Assembly (NCBI GenBank): GCA_045634345.1
Contig: JAZRAB010000097.1
Span: 1 to 36,911 of the forward strand
DNA: 36,911 bases
Direction: 5' to 3'
Origin: Flemingiibacterium sp045634345
GTDB lineage: Bacteria; Bacillota; Clostridia; Oscillospirales; CAG-272
Shown here: piece after piece, positions 8,653 to 15,199 of the stretch
Position numbering within the stretch: the first letter of the stretch is position 1
How the letters are laid out: each line of letters starts with the position of its first letter
Position numbers and translations under genes: made by a program
Notes under the pieces: generated by a model
The model's input: the letters and a program-made list of their open reading frames with translations, nothing else
Databases searched by the model: none
Told to the model about the DNA's origin: nothing

Positions 8653-9173
8653 TTTTCTGCCCTCTGTACTGAATTATCGTATGCCGCTTCATACCATTGA
8701 AGCAGGTCGGTAAGATTGTTTTCGCTGACATAGTTGGCATCATTCAGTAAAAGCTTGAGCATGCGCTCGTCATCGGCAGAGCGGTCTTTTTTCGCCTTGA
8801 ATACTTTTATGAGCATTTTTATCATAAAGCTGTTCATGCCGCGGAGCTTTGCTTTTTGTATTCCGCCTTGAACTGTGAACAACGGAGTGCCGTCCGGTAT
8901 TCTCGCAGCCTTGCGGACCTCGTCAAGCAGGCATCCTGTGTCGCATAAGCCAACGCCGCACACAGCGGCAACATCATATTTTTTTGCGGCATGCCGGTAT
9001 CCCTTTACATTAGTAGCGCACAGCCATCCGAGGTATATAACTTTTGTTCCCTTTTCAAGCTGTTTTGCCGAAGAGTCAAGCTTGTATGCCGGCAAACCGA
9101 TTCTATCGGAGAGAATTTTTGCATATTGTTCTGTAAGTCCGGTGTTTGATGTGTAAACGATTGCTTTTATCAT
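8649..9173 (-). CDS. flavodoxin-like protein
   Basis: A 174-residue protein whose N-terminus matches the flavodoxin phosphate-binding loop: KAIVYTSNTGLTEQYAKIL (about residues 3-21). IYLGWL and AAVCGVGLCD match later core strands of the fold. It probably binds FMN and carries electrons, or acts as a protoporphyrinogen-oxidase-like flavodoxin; the C-terminal 60 residues are not typical of short flavodoxins. The ATG at 9173 has GAGGAC eight bases upstream. It is the first gene of a two-gene operon. Confidence 0.75.
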   Translation of the reverse strand: MIKAIVYTSNTGLTEQYAKILSDRIGLPAYKLDSSAKQLEKGTKVIYLGWLCATNVKGYRHAAKKYDVAAVCGVGLCDTGCLLDEVRKAARIPDGTPLFTVQGGIQKAKLRGMNSFMIKMLIKVFKAKKDRSADDERMLKLLLNDANYVSENNLTDLLQWYEAAYDNSVQRAEK

Positions 9174-9223
9174 TTGCTTGTCCTCGCTTTACTGATGTTT
9201 TATCAAAATATTCCCACAAATTA

Positions 9224-9251
9224 ATTATATCACGTTTTTCATTTATTGCAA
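9224..9251 (-). promoter_or_regulatory. promoter of the flavodoxin-like operon
   Basis: On the minus strand TTGCAA (9246-9251) and TATAAT (9224-9229) are 16 bases apart, about 50 bases upstream of the ATG at 9173. Confidence 0.65.
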
Positions 9252-9395
9252 TTGTTTTTACTCAAATACACAGCACGGTGTGAAGCTTTTTTGCATTGTT
9301 TTAAAGGAAAATGCGAACTTTGATTGATACAGACGAAAAATGCTTTATTTTGCCGTAAATATTGAACTTTTGCGCAATTATTAATTGAAAAGCAC

Positions 9396-9424
9396 TTGAC
9401 ATAAGAGCTTACTTGTGGTAAAAT
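9396..9424 (+). promoter_or_regulatory. upstream promoter (P1) of the peptide cluster
   Basis: TTGACA (9396-9401), a 17-base spacer and TAAAAT (9419-9424). Transcription from here would give a leader of about 300 bases before the peptide gene at 9729. The DNA from 9174 to 9395 holds no gene that I can support. Confidence 0.65.
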
Positions 9425-9544
9425 TGTAGTGTTAGGACATTATTGCCATAAATATCAGCGAATTTTTAGGTAAAATTGCGAATAATTATCCATCATGACG
9501 GAACTCAAACAAAACAAACGTCGAAAATATGTCGAAAAAATGTG

Positions 9545-9573
9545 TTGATTTTATCTGATTTGTGTGATATAAT
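9545..9573 (+). promoter_or_regulatory. downstream promoter (P2) of the peptide cluster
   Basis: TTGATT (9545-9550), a 17-base spacer and a perfect TATAAT (9568-9573) with TGTGTGA just before the -10 box. The leader from here is about 150 bases. Confidence 0.7.
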
Positions 9574-9580
9574 TAAAAGA

Positions 9581-9660
9581 GGCAAATTTTTTTGCCGCTG
9601 TAAAAGTGTATAGTTGCCAAGTGCCTAACTCGGTATACTTTACGCTGTACTACTATGCTT
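9581..9660 (+). other. structured 5' leader of the peptide gene
   Basis: Two hairpins can be drawn by eye. The first is GGCAAA/TTTGCC (9581-9596) directly after P2. The second has AAAGTGTAT-type bases near 9604-9612 pairing with TATACTTT near 9634-9641, enclosing a smaller AGTT/AACT stem. The remaining leader to the ribosome site at 9711 is C/T-rich. It does not match a riboswitch class that I recognise. Confidence 0.4.
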
Positions 9661-9728
9661 AGCTTGCTTGACAAGAACTTTACATATATCCTTGCCAAGA
9701 AATTTTTCTGAAAGGAGGACACACGATA

Positions 9729-9860
9729 ATGAAGAAGTTTGAAATGCCCGAGATCCAGGTTGAGGTTTTTGCCATTGCCGATGTTATCACTGTATCTGCA
9801 ACTGATACTGAACCTGTTAACCCCGGCAATAGCCAGCTTCCTTTCCTGCCCGGAGTTTAA
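9729..9860 (+). CDS. 43-residue putative precursor peptide with QLPFLPGV C-terminus
   Basis: A short gene with a very strong ribosome site (AAAGGAGG, 9711-9718; ten bases to the ATG). The product begins MKKFEMPEIQVEVFAIADVI, a pattern (basic start, Pro, then a hydrophobic stretch ending in DVIT) that resembles small Clostridia peptides encoded near PqqD and S26-peptidase genes. A VSA|TD site at residues 22-26 would suit a signal-peptidase-like cut and leave a 19-residue acidic, Pro-rich tail ending NSQLPFLPGV. There are no cysteines. The next gene's product ends in the same eight residues. It has its own promoters upstream and a strong hairpin downstream, so it can be made in excess over the genes that follow. 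Function and cut site are inferred. Confidence 0.75.
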   Translation: MKKFEMPEIQVEVFAIADVITVSATDTEPVNPGNSQLPFLPGV

Positions 9861-9875
9861 TCTTTGGTTATGGTA

Positions 9876-9909
9876 TTTCAATTGTGACATTATTGATGTC
9901 ACGTTGAAA
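9876..9909 (+). other. stem-loop downstream of the peptide gene
   Basis: TTTCAA...TTGAAA and GTGACAT...ATGTCAC arms enclose a five-base loop, with a small internal loop between the two helices. It lies 16 bases after the peptide stop codon and could protect the 3' end of a short mRNA. Confidence 0.5.
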
Positions 9910-9920
9910 ATCCCCCTGGG

Positions 9921-9990
9921 CTTTGACCCGGGGCATGTGTTCGAAAATTATAGCGAACATGTGCCCGAGGTCGAAGTTATATGTTTTTTG
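9921..9990 (+). terminator. long hairpin and T tract between peptide and SLH genes
   Basis: A 23-base arm (9921-9943) pairs with 9954-9976 across a ten-base loop, with three G-T pairs and only two mismatched positions. A T-rich run ending in six T follows. This looks like a leaky terminator or processing site that would separate the peptide transcript from the downstream genes. The start of the arm can alternatively pair with CCCCTGGG just upstream (9913-9920). Confidence 0.6.
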
Positions 9991-10028
9991 AACATTGTTA
10001 TGGACGCGGTGTTCTCGTTTAACACATA

Positions 10029-10056
10029 TTGTTCATTTTGGTTTGCTAGTTAAAAT
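10029..10056 (+). promoter_or_regulatory. possible promoter of the SLH gene
   Basis: TTGTTC (10029-10034), a 16-base spacer and TAAAAT (10051-10056), about 50 bases before the ATG at 10105. The boxes are imperfect. Confidence 0.4.
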
Positions 10057-10104
10057 AAAAAATATCATAGACAAAAAATTTATAACTAGGACGTGGAGGT
10101 TACT

Positions 10105-10992
10105 ATGAAAAAGAGAATTATAAGTTTACTTACTGCCATCGCGTTGACTGCATCTGCAGCATACGCAATTGCTGCGCAGGCGGATGAGCAGAAGGAATAT
10201 ACTGCGGACGCTCTTAACGAGTTGGGGCTTTTCCTTGGAACAGGAAACGGATATAATCTTGAGGGCAAGCTTGACCGTGCATCAAGTATTACTTTGATTA
10301 TAAGAATGCTCGGCAAGGTTGACGAGGCTCTTGAAAATGCAGATAGCTATGTAACTCCTTTTGTTGATGTCCCCGGATGGGCTGTTCCGTATGTCGGTTA
10401 TGCATATGAGAATAATATTACAAAGGGTACAGGTGCGGATACCTTCTCACCGGATGCAGAGGTTACCGAAGCAACCTTCCTTACACTCGCACTGCGTGCG
10501 CTCGGCTATAAGGATACCGGCGAAAATCCGCAGTTTGTTTGGAATAATCCGTATGATCTCGCCAAAGAGGTTGAACTTATCGCTACCGATAAAGCTGCTG
10601 CCGCTGCAGGAGATTCCTATTATCGCGCAGACGCTGTAGAGGTTTTCTGGAATGCACTCGGTGCAGAGCTTGCTGATAATTCCATGACACTTGCGGACAG
10701 ACTTATCGCGCAGGGTGTTTTCACTGCGGATGAATATGAACAGGCAAAGCTGATCAAGGAAGATGGTCCCGATGCGGATGATGCCGATACCACCGCAGAA
10801 CCCGAGGATACCACCGCAGAGCCAGAGGATACCACTGTAGAATCTGGCAATTCGAATAGCAATCAGCTTCCGTTTTTCCCGATGGAACCCGATGCCGAGC
10901 CGGAGGAGACCGATGAAGATAATACAGATGATTCGTCAAATGCTGGCAATGAAGGCAATAAGAATCAGCTTCCTTTTCTTCCGGGCGTTTGA
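10105..10992 (+). CDS. secreted SLH-domain protein with QLPFLPGV C-terminus
   Basis: A 295-residue exported protein. A signal peptide (basic MKKR, hydrophobic core, cut near residue 26) precedes S-layer-homology-type repeats (about residues 30-200); the clearest contains FVDVPGWAVPYVGYAYENNI and ITKG...TFSPDAEVTEATFLTLALRALGY. SLH domains usually bind pyruvylated wall polysaccharide. An acidic linker with tandem TTAEPED repeats follows. The motif NSNQLPFFP lies about 40 residues before the end and KNQLPFLPGV forms the end. The extreme tail is the same as in the 43-residue peptide. There is no transmembrane anchor or basic tail after it, so it is not a standard sortase substrate. The ATG at 10105 follows GGAGGT. 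It is probably a surface partner of the peptide system. Confidence 0.82.
   Translation: MKKRIISLLTAIALTASAAYAIAAQADEQKEYTADALNELGLFLGTGNGYNLEGKLDRASSITLIIRMLGKVDEALENADSYVTPFVDVPGWAVPYVGYAYENNITKGTGADTFSPDAEVTEATFLTLALRALGYKDTGENPQFVWNNPYDLAKEVELIATDKAAAAAGDSYYRADAVEVFWNALGAELADNSMTLADRLIAQGVFTADEYEQAKLIKEDGPDADDADTTAEPEDTTAEPEDTTVESGNSNSNQLPFFPMEPDAEPEETDEDNTDDSSNAGNEGNKNQLPFLPGV
10786..10842 (+). repeat. 21-base tandem repeat in the SLH gene linker
   Basis: Two full 21-base units (10786-10806 and 10807-10827) and a 15-base partial third unit encode DTTAEPE-type heptads. The units differ by two bases. The repeat can be expected to vary in copy number between strains. Confidence 0.85.
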
Positions 10993-11067
10993 TTTGATCG
11001 GACATTTGTTTAAACCTTCTGCGAATATTTTCAGTATTTTAAATTTCATTTCCGTGTGGAGGATTGC

Positions 11068-11775
11068 ATGAGCCAATATTACCGTGTTGCTGACCTTATA
11101 GTCGAAATGGATTCATTTGGGCGTACGGTGAGTCAGGCTGAACCTTACCGTGTGGACGGTGAGTTTAAGCCGGATATATGTATTTCCGTTGATTGGCGTC
11201 CATTAAAAGAAAATCAGCCGCACCTTTCGGAGGAAGACTGCGAATACATTGAGACCGGTGCATCCTTTTATCATCAGCTTGTAAAGTTTGACGGTATGTT
11301 CCTTCATTCATCGGCGATTGTGATGGATGGAAAGGCGTATCTGTTTTCCGCACCGTGCGGTACCGGTAAATCTACACACACAGCACTGTGGCGGAAGGTT
11401 TTTGGCGAGGACAGAGTTCAGATGCTGAACGATGACAAGCCGGCGCTTCGTCTTGTTGACGGAAAATGGTATGCTTACGGAACCCCGTGGAGCGGAAAGT
11501 ATGATATAAGCTCTAATATTCGTGTTCCTCTTGGCGGAATCTGTATTTTAACTCGCGGGAAAGTTAATAAGATTGAGCCGTTTTGTGGAGCAAAAGCAGT
11601 GAGCGCACTGCTAGAACAAACAACAAGGCAAAAAAATGTTGCATTTATGCAAAAAATGCTCGATTTACTCGACAAACTTATAACAGATGTTCCGATATGG
11701 CGGCTTGAATGTAATATGGATCCTGAGGCGGCTATATTATCGCATCGTGTGATGTCCGGAGAAGCGGACAAATAA
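11068..11775 (+). CDS. HPr kinase/PEPCK-superfamily-like ATPase
   Basis: A 235-residue cytoplasmic protein. The P-loop SAPCGTGKST (residues 94-103) is followed by NDDKPAL (about 121-127) and YGTPWSGKYD, the pattern of HPr-kinase-like proteins. True HprK is longer and acts on HPr; the N-terminal HprK domain is absent here. Short homologues are found in peptide clusters, including paeninodin-type lasso clusters, where they phosphorylate a serine of the precursor. Here Ser35 of the neighbouring peptide is a possible target (inferred). The ATG at 11068 follows GGAGG by five bases. It is followed at 29 bases by the PqqD-like gene, consistent with one operon. Confidence 0.82.
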   Translation: MSQYYRVADLIVEMDSFGRTVSQAEPYRVDGEFKPDICISVDWRPLKENQPHLSEEDCEYIETGASFYHQLVKFDGMFLHSSAIVMDGKAYLFSAPCGTGKSTHTALWRKVFGEDRVQMLNDDKPALRLVDGKWYAYGTPWSGKYDISSNIRVPLGGICILTRGKVNKIEPFCGAKAVSALLEQTTRQKNVAFMQKMLDLLDKLITDVPIWRLECNMDPEAAILSHRVMSGEADK

Positions 11776-11804
11776 AGATTTTTAAGGAAAGGTATACATA
11801 AGCT

Positions 11805-12068
11805 ATGAAACTGAAATCCGGATTTATTCTCAGAGAGGTTGCGGGAACTTGCGTTGTTGTTCCTACCGGTGCTGAGCTTGATTTCAACGGAATGATTACT
11901 CTTAATGAGACCGGAAAGACGCTTTGGACTTGTCTTGAGAATGAAACAGACGAGAATGCGCTTACAGCGGCACTTCTTGCCGAATATGATACAGATGAGG
12001 CTACTGCGAGAGCAGGCGTTACGGCTTTTCTCGGTAAGTTGAGAAAACATGGCTTCATTGAAGAATAA
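11805..12068 (+). CDS. PqqD-family peptide-recognition protein
   Basis: An 87-residue protein of PqqD length and fold pattern: three N-terminal beta strands (SGFILREVAGTCVVVPTG, then MITLNETGKTLWTCLE) and three helices ending FLGKLRKHGFIEE. PqqD-like proteins are RiPP recognition elements: they bind the leader of a precursor peptide and present it to a modifying enzyme. The obvious client here is the 43-residue peptide. No radical SAM or cyclase gene stands beside it, which is unusual. A ribosome-site-like AAGGAAAGG lies upstream at a longish spacing. The end overlaps the start of the S26 gene by 20 bases. Confidence 0.85.
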   Translation: MKLKSGFILREVAGTCVVVPTGAELDFNGMITLNETGKTLWTCLENETDENALTAALLAEYDTDEATARAGVTAFLGKLRKHGFIEE

Positions 12069-12519
12069 AGAGACTTCACTTGACTCATTAATGCCGATTA
12101 TTCGCGAGCAGCTTGCGCAGGGCGGTGATGTGACGTTTTCTCCCAGGGGAACAAGCATGTTGCCGATGCTTCGTCAGGGGAAAGATACGGTTACGCTGTC
12201 ACCCATAAACGGTCGCTTAAAAAAGTATGATCTTCCGCTTTATCGCAGAGATAACGGTCAATATGTGCTTCATCGTATAATAAGGGCAGGGGATACTTAT
12301 ACCTGCATTGGTGATAATCAGTTCCAACTTGAGCGCGGTATACGCCATGATCAGATGATAGGCGTTGTAAGTGCTTTCAACCGTGAGAAACAGGTGGTAA
12401 AGGTTACTGATTTGTCATATCGCCTTTATTGCCGTGTGTGGTGTCTCTCCAGACCGTTCCGTTACCTTTATTTTCGCGCTATTACTTTGAAAAGTCGGTA
12501 TTTGAAAAATAATGAATAG
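12049..12519 (+). CDS. S26 (SipW/ER-type) signal-peptidase-like protein
   Basis: A 156-residue protein with the S26 serine motif in SPRGTSMLPML (Ser36), the second region LHRIIRAGD (His75) and TCIGDNQ (Asp89). Histidine in place of lysine places it in the SipW/ER-type group with a Ser/His/Asp arrangement. It lacks the N-terminal membrane anchor of ordinary signal peptidase I, although the C-terminal 40 residues are rich in Arg, Tyr and Leu and may lie on the membrane. It probably cuts the short peptide or the SLH protein's tail rather than general secretory proteins (inferred). The start at 12049 overlaps the PqqD-like gene; an ATG at 12091 is an alternative. Confidence 0.78.
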   Translation: MASLKNKETSLDSLMPIIREQLAQGGDVTFSPRGTSMLPMLRQGKDTVTLSPINGRLKKYDLPLYRRDNGQYVLHRIIRAGDTYTCIGDNQFQLERGIRHDQMIGVVSAFNREKQVVKVTDLSYRLYCRVWCLSRPFRYLYFRAITLKSRYLKNNE

Positions 12520-12610
12520 TATTATCAATAAATGTGCTTGCGCATGAGTGCTTGATATAAGTTTGCGCATAGCATTTTATACTATATATTAAATGGCAAA
12601 GGGGATTTTT

Positions 12611-13480
12611 ATGAATTATCAGTCAACTAATGAGATGAATGAAGTCGAAGCTGTAGAAGTCGATTTGTTTGATCTTATAAAATTGCTGTGGGAAAAACTG
12701 TGGATAGTCGTTTTGTCCATGATCGTTTGCGGTGCTATTGCATTTTCTGTATCAATTTTTGCAGTTACACCGATGTACAGTGCGTCCGCGATGCTGTACG
12801 TAAACAATAGTTCAGCGACCGTCAGCGGCATCCCGATTACAATAAATTCATCACAGCTTTCAGCAGCAAGGGCACTCCTCGATACATATGTGGTTATCTT
12901 AAAAACGAGAACCACTCTCGAAGCAGCGATAGAAAAGGCTGATCTACCATATTCCTACAATGAACTTCAGGGGATTGTTTCCGCTGAGTCTGTAAATGAT
13001 ACAGATATTTTCAGAATCACCGCAACCTGTGCTGACCCCGACGACGCAAAGCTTATAGTTGACACCCTTGTTGAGATTCTTCCCGACAGAATTTCTGATA
13101 TCGTTGACGGAAGCTCGGTGCGCATCGTTGACCGCGCCGTACGACCGGTAGGGCGTTCATCACCGTCATATACGAGATATGCAGTTATCGGTGTTATTAT
13201 CGGCGCTGTGTTAAGCTGCGCGATAATAATAATCGAAGACCTTACGAATACAAGCGTGCGAGATGAGGAATATCTCAAGATGAGATATAATATTCCGATC
13301 CTTGCCGTGATTCCCGAGGCATATGCTGTTTCAAAGAAAACGTACGGTTATAAATATGCTTACAGATCAAGGTATAAATACGGTTATCATGGCAGATATG
13401 GCTATAATCGAAATACGCATGGTAACATATATGAACAGAGTTATGAGCAGGCTCAGAACGGAATAGGTGGCGACAAATGA
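12611..13480 (+). CDS. Wzz/CapA-like polysaccharide co-polymerase (kinase modulator)
   Basis: A 289-residue membrane protein of the chain-length-determinant family. A first membrane helix (LWIVVLSMIVCGAIAFSVSIF, about residues 30-50) is followed by an extracytoplasmic coil and a second helix (YAVIGVIIGAVLSCAIIII, about 195-215) after the Pro-rich VRPVGRSSPS motif. In Gram-positive capsule systems this protein activates the separate BY-kinase with its cytoplasmic tail. The tail here is unusual: about 60 residues with eleven clustered tyrosines and a YKYGYHGRYGY core, nearly the same as the kinase's own tail. The ATG at 12611 follows AAAGGGGA by about five bases. The stop overlaps the kinase start by four bases. 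Confidence 0.88.
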   Translation: MNYQSTNEMNEVEAVEVDLFDLIKLLWEKLWIVVLSMIVCGAIAFSVSIFAVTPMYSASAMLYVNNSSATVSGIPITINSSQLSAARALLDTYVVILKTRTTLEAAIEKADLPYSYNELQGIVSAESVNDTDIFRITATCADPDDAKLIVDTLVEILPDRISDIVDGSSVRIVDRAVRPVGRSSPSYTRYAVIGVIIGAVLSCAIIIIEDLTNTSVRDEEYLKMRYNIPILAVIPEAYAVSKKTYGYKYAYRSRYKYGYHGRYGYNRNTHGNIYEQSYEQAQNGIGGDK

Positions 13481-14406
13481 AATTAAATGATAAAAAGGCA
13501 AATGCCTATGAAAAAGCTGCCAAAGCTGAAAGCAAGAAGATATCAAAAGCAGATAAGAAAAAGAATGGTCCTTCTATTGAAGAAGAGGCGGCAACCATCG
13601 GAAAGAACCGCTCATTTGCAATGGCGGAAGCCCATAAGCGTCTGCGAACCAATATAATGTTCAGCTTTGCGGATGACAGTGAATGCCACATTATCGGTGT
13701 TACAAGTGCTATGGCACACGAAGGTAAAACTACCACGTCCATAAATCTTGCTTATGATTTAATGAAAGCAGGAAAAAAGACGCTGCTTATCGACGCGGAT
13801 ATGCGCTTGTCACGTATTCCAAAGCTTCTTGAGATCGAAGCGGCGCCAGGACTCAGTAATATGCTTGTCGGTAAAAACGATAATCAGAACGTAGTGCGCA
13901 CGATTACAGCTCATGATGGGCTTCAACTGATTACCTGCGGCGATATTCCGCCGAACCCGACGGAGCTTCTCTCGTCAAAGCGCTTTGAACTTTTGCTTAA
14001 TGCTCTTAAAGAAACATATGAATATATTGTAGTTGACCTTCCTCCCGTATCGGAGGTCTCGGATGCGCTTATTGCATCGAAGCTTGTGGACGGTATGATA
14101 GTTGTCGTGAGACAGGATTATGTTGATAAGCGCTTGCTTGACGATACCATTCATCAGCTTAATCTGAGTGGTGCTCGTATTATAGGTCTTGTAATGACAT
14201 GTGCGCAGTACAGGACAAAATACGGAAAGTATAAATACAAGAAGAGCGGCGGATATAAGTACGGCTACCGCGGCGGTTACGGTTATGCTAAACGCTCCGG
14301 CTACTATTCAAGGGGAGCCTATAATTATCATCATTCTCCCTACAGCTACGAATACGCCCAGCACCATCAGCATCATAAAAATCAGAACAGCTCTAAAGAA
14401 GAGTAA
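13477..14406 (+). CDS. BY-family tyrosine kinase (CapB/CpsD/YwqD type)
   Basis: A 309-residue cytoplasmic tyrosine autokinase that controls polysaccharide assembly. It holds Walker A (AMAHEGKTTT, about residues 78-87), Walker A' (LLIDADMR, about 103-110) and Walker B (YIVVDLPPV). A Lys-rich N-terminus precedes the EAHKRLRTN motif used for ring formation. The C-terminal 50 residues form the phosphoacceptor cluster with about sixteen tyrosines, including YKYGYRGGYGY, and then end His-rich. It overlaps the Wzz-like gene by four bases and is three bases from the phosphatase gene, so the trio is one operon. Confidence 0.93.
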   Translation: MKLNDKKANAYEKAAKAESKKISKADKKKNGPSIEEEAATIGKNRSFAMAEAHKRLRTNIMFSFADDSECHIIGVTSAMAHEGKTTTSINLAYDLMKAGKKTLLIDADMRLSRIPKLLEIEAAPGLSNMLVGKNDNQNVVRTITAHDGLQLITCGDIPPNPTELLSSKRFELLLNALKETYEYIVVDLPPVSEVSDALIASKLVDGMIVVVRQDYVDKRLLDDTIHQLNLSGARIIGLVMTCAQYRTKYGKYKYKKSGGYKYGYRGGYGYAKRSGYYSRGAYNYHHSPYSYEYAQHHQHHKNQNSSKEE

Positions 14407-14409
14407 TGT

Positions 14410-15195
14410 ATGAAAGAAGAGATTCTGCAACCCCCCTCGCGTTTTATTCCTCGTGTGGATTTTCATACACATATTTTACCGCAGGTCGATGACGGAAGCA
14501 GCTCGCTTGAAGAAAGTGTGCAAATGGTGCAGGCTCTTGCAAAATCAGGTGTCACGTGTATCGCTCTTACGCCGCATTTTTATCCGCAGTATGATGATCC
14601 CGAACGGTTTCTTGCAAGACGTGACCGCGCATTTGCGGATCTTCGCAGTGCGGTTATAGCCGACTCGGATATTTCACATGTTCATCTTATTCCGGGTGCG
14701 GAGGTAGAGTATTTCGACGGTATTGCTTGTATGAAAGACTATCCCGGGCTAAAACTCGGGAAGACCAAATGCTTGCTTGTCGAGATGCCTCACGGCGAAT
14801 GGACATCACATATGGTTGACGATATTCTTCAACTTAACAACAGTGGGATTTTCAGAGTGGTTATTGCTCATGTTGAGCGGTATCTCTTTTCGCAAAAAAG
14901 GGATGTTATACATACCCTCATTGACGATGGGGTCATAATGCAATCCAATACGGATTTCTTCATTGATCGCAGAACCTCCGGAAAAGCTGTGCGGATGTTA
15001 AAAAAAGGTTTGATACATATTCTTGGTACCGATTGTCACAGCATGACAATGCGTCCGCCGAGCATTCAGGAAGCGTGCGATATTATAATCAAGCGCGCAG
15101 GAGAAGACGTACTTCAGGGAATAATGTATAGAGCACACGATCTGCTTGTCGATGATATACAGATTGTTGCTGATAGCACTTCTGTACAGGTGTAG
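14410..15195 (+). CDS. PHP-type protein tyrosine phosphatase (CapC/CpsB/YwqE)
   Basis: A 261-residue metal-dependent phosphatase that reverses BY-kinase phosphorylation. PHP-domain metal ligands are visible in VDFHTHILPQVDDG (about residues 18-31), CIALTPHFYP, the PGAEVEYFDG region, IAHVERY, and ILGTDCHSM near the C-terminus. Length matches the family. There is no signal peptide. It completes the modulator, kinase and phosphatase trio, and four bases separate its stop from the sortase start. Confidence 0.92.
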   Translation: MKEEILQPPSRFIPRVDFHTHILPQVDDGSSSLEESVQMVQALAKSGVTCIALTPHFYPQYDDPERFLARRDRAFADLRSAVIADSDISHVHLIPGAEVEYFDGIACMKDYPGLKLGKTKCLLVEMPHGEWTSHMVDDILQLNNSGIFRVVIAHVERYLFSQKRDVIHTLIDDGVIMQSNTDFFIDRRTSGKAVRMLKKGLIHILGTDCHSMTMRPPSIQEACDIIIKRAGEDVLQGIMYRAHDLLVDDIQIVADSTSVQV

Positions 15196-15199
15196 ATTA

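Noticed and set aside
10972..10992. LPFLPG as an LPxTG-like sortase signal
   Set aside because: No threonine, no hydrophobic helix and no basic tail follow; the protein ends two residues later. The real sorting signal in the window is GPATG in the gene at 16154.
9729..12519. Lasso-peptide cluster because of the PqqD-like and HPr-kinase-like genes
   Set aside because: There is no asparagine-synthetase-like cyclase and no transglutaminase-like B2 leader protease next to the peptide, and the peptide lacks a clear lasso core with an early ring residue pattern.
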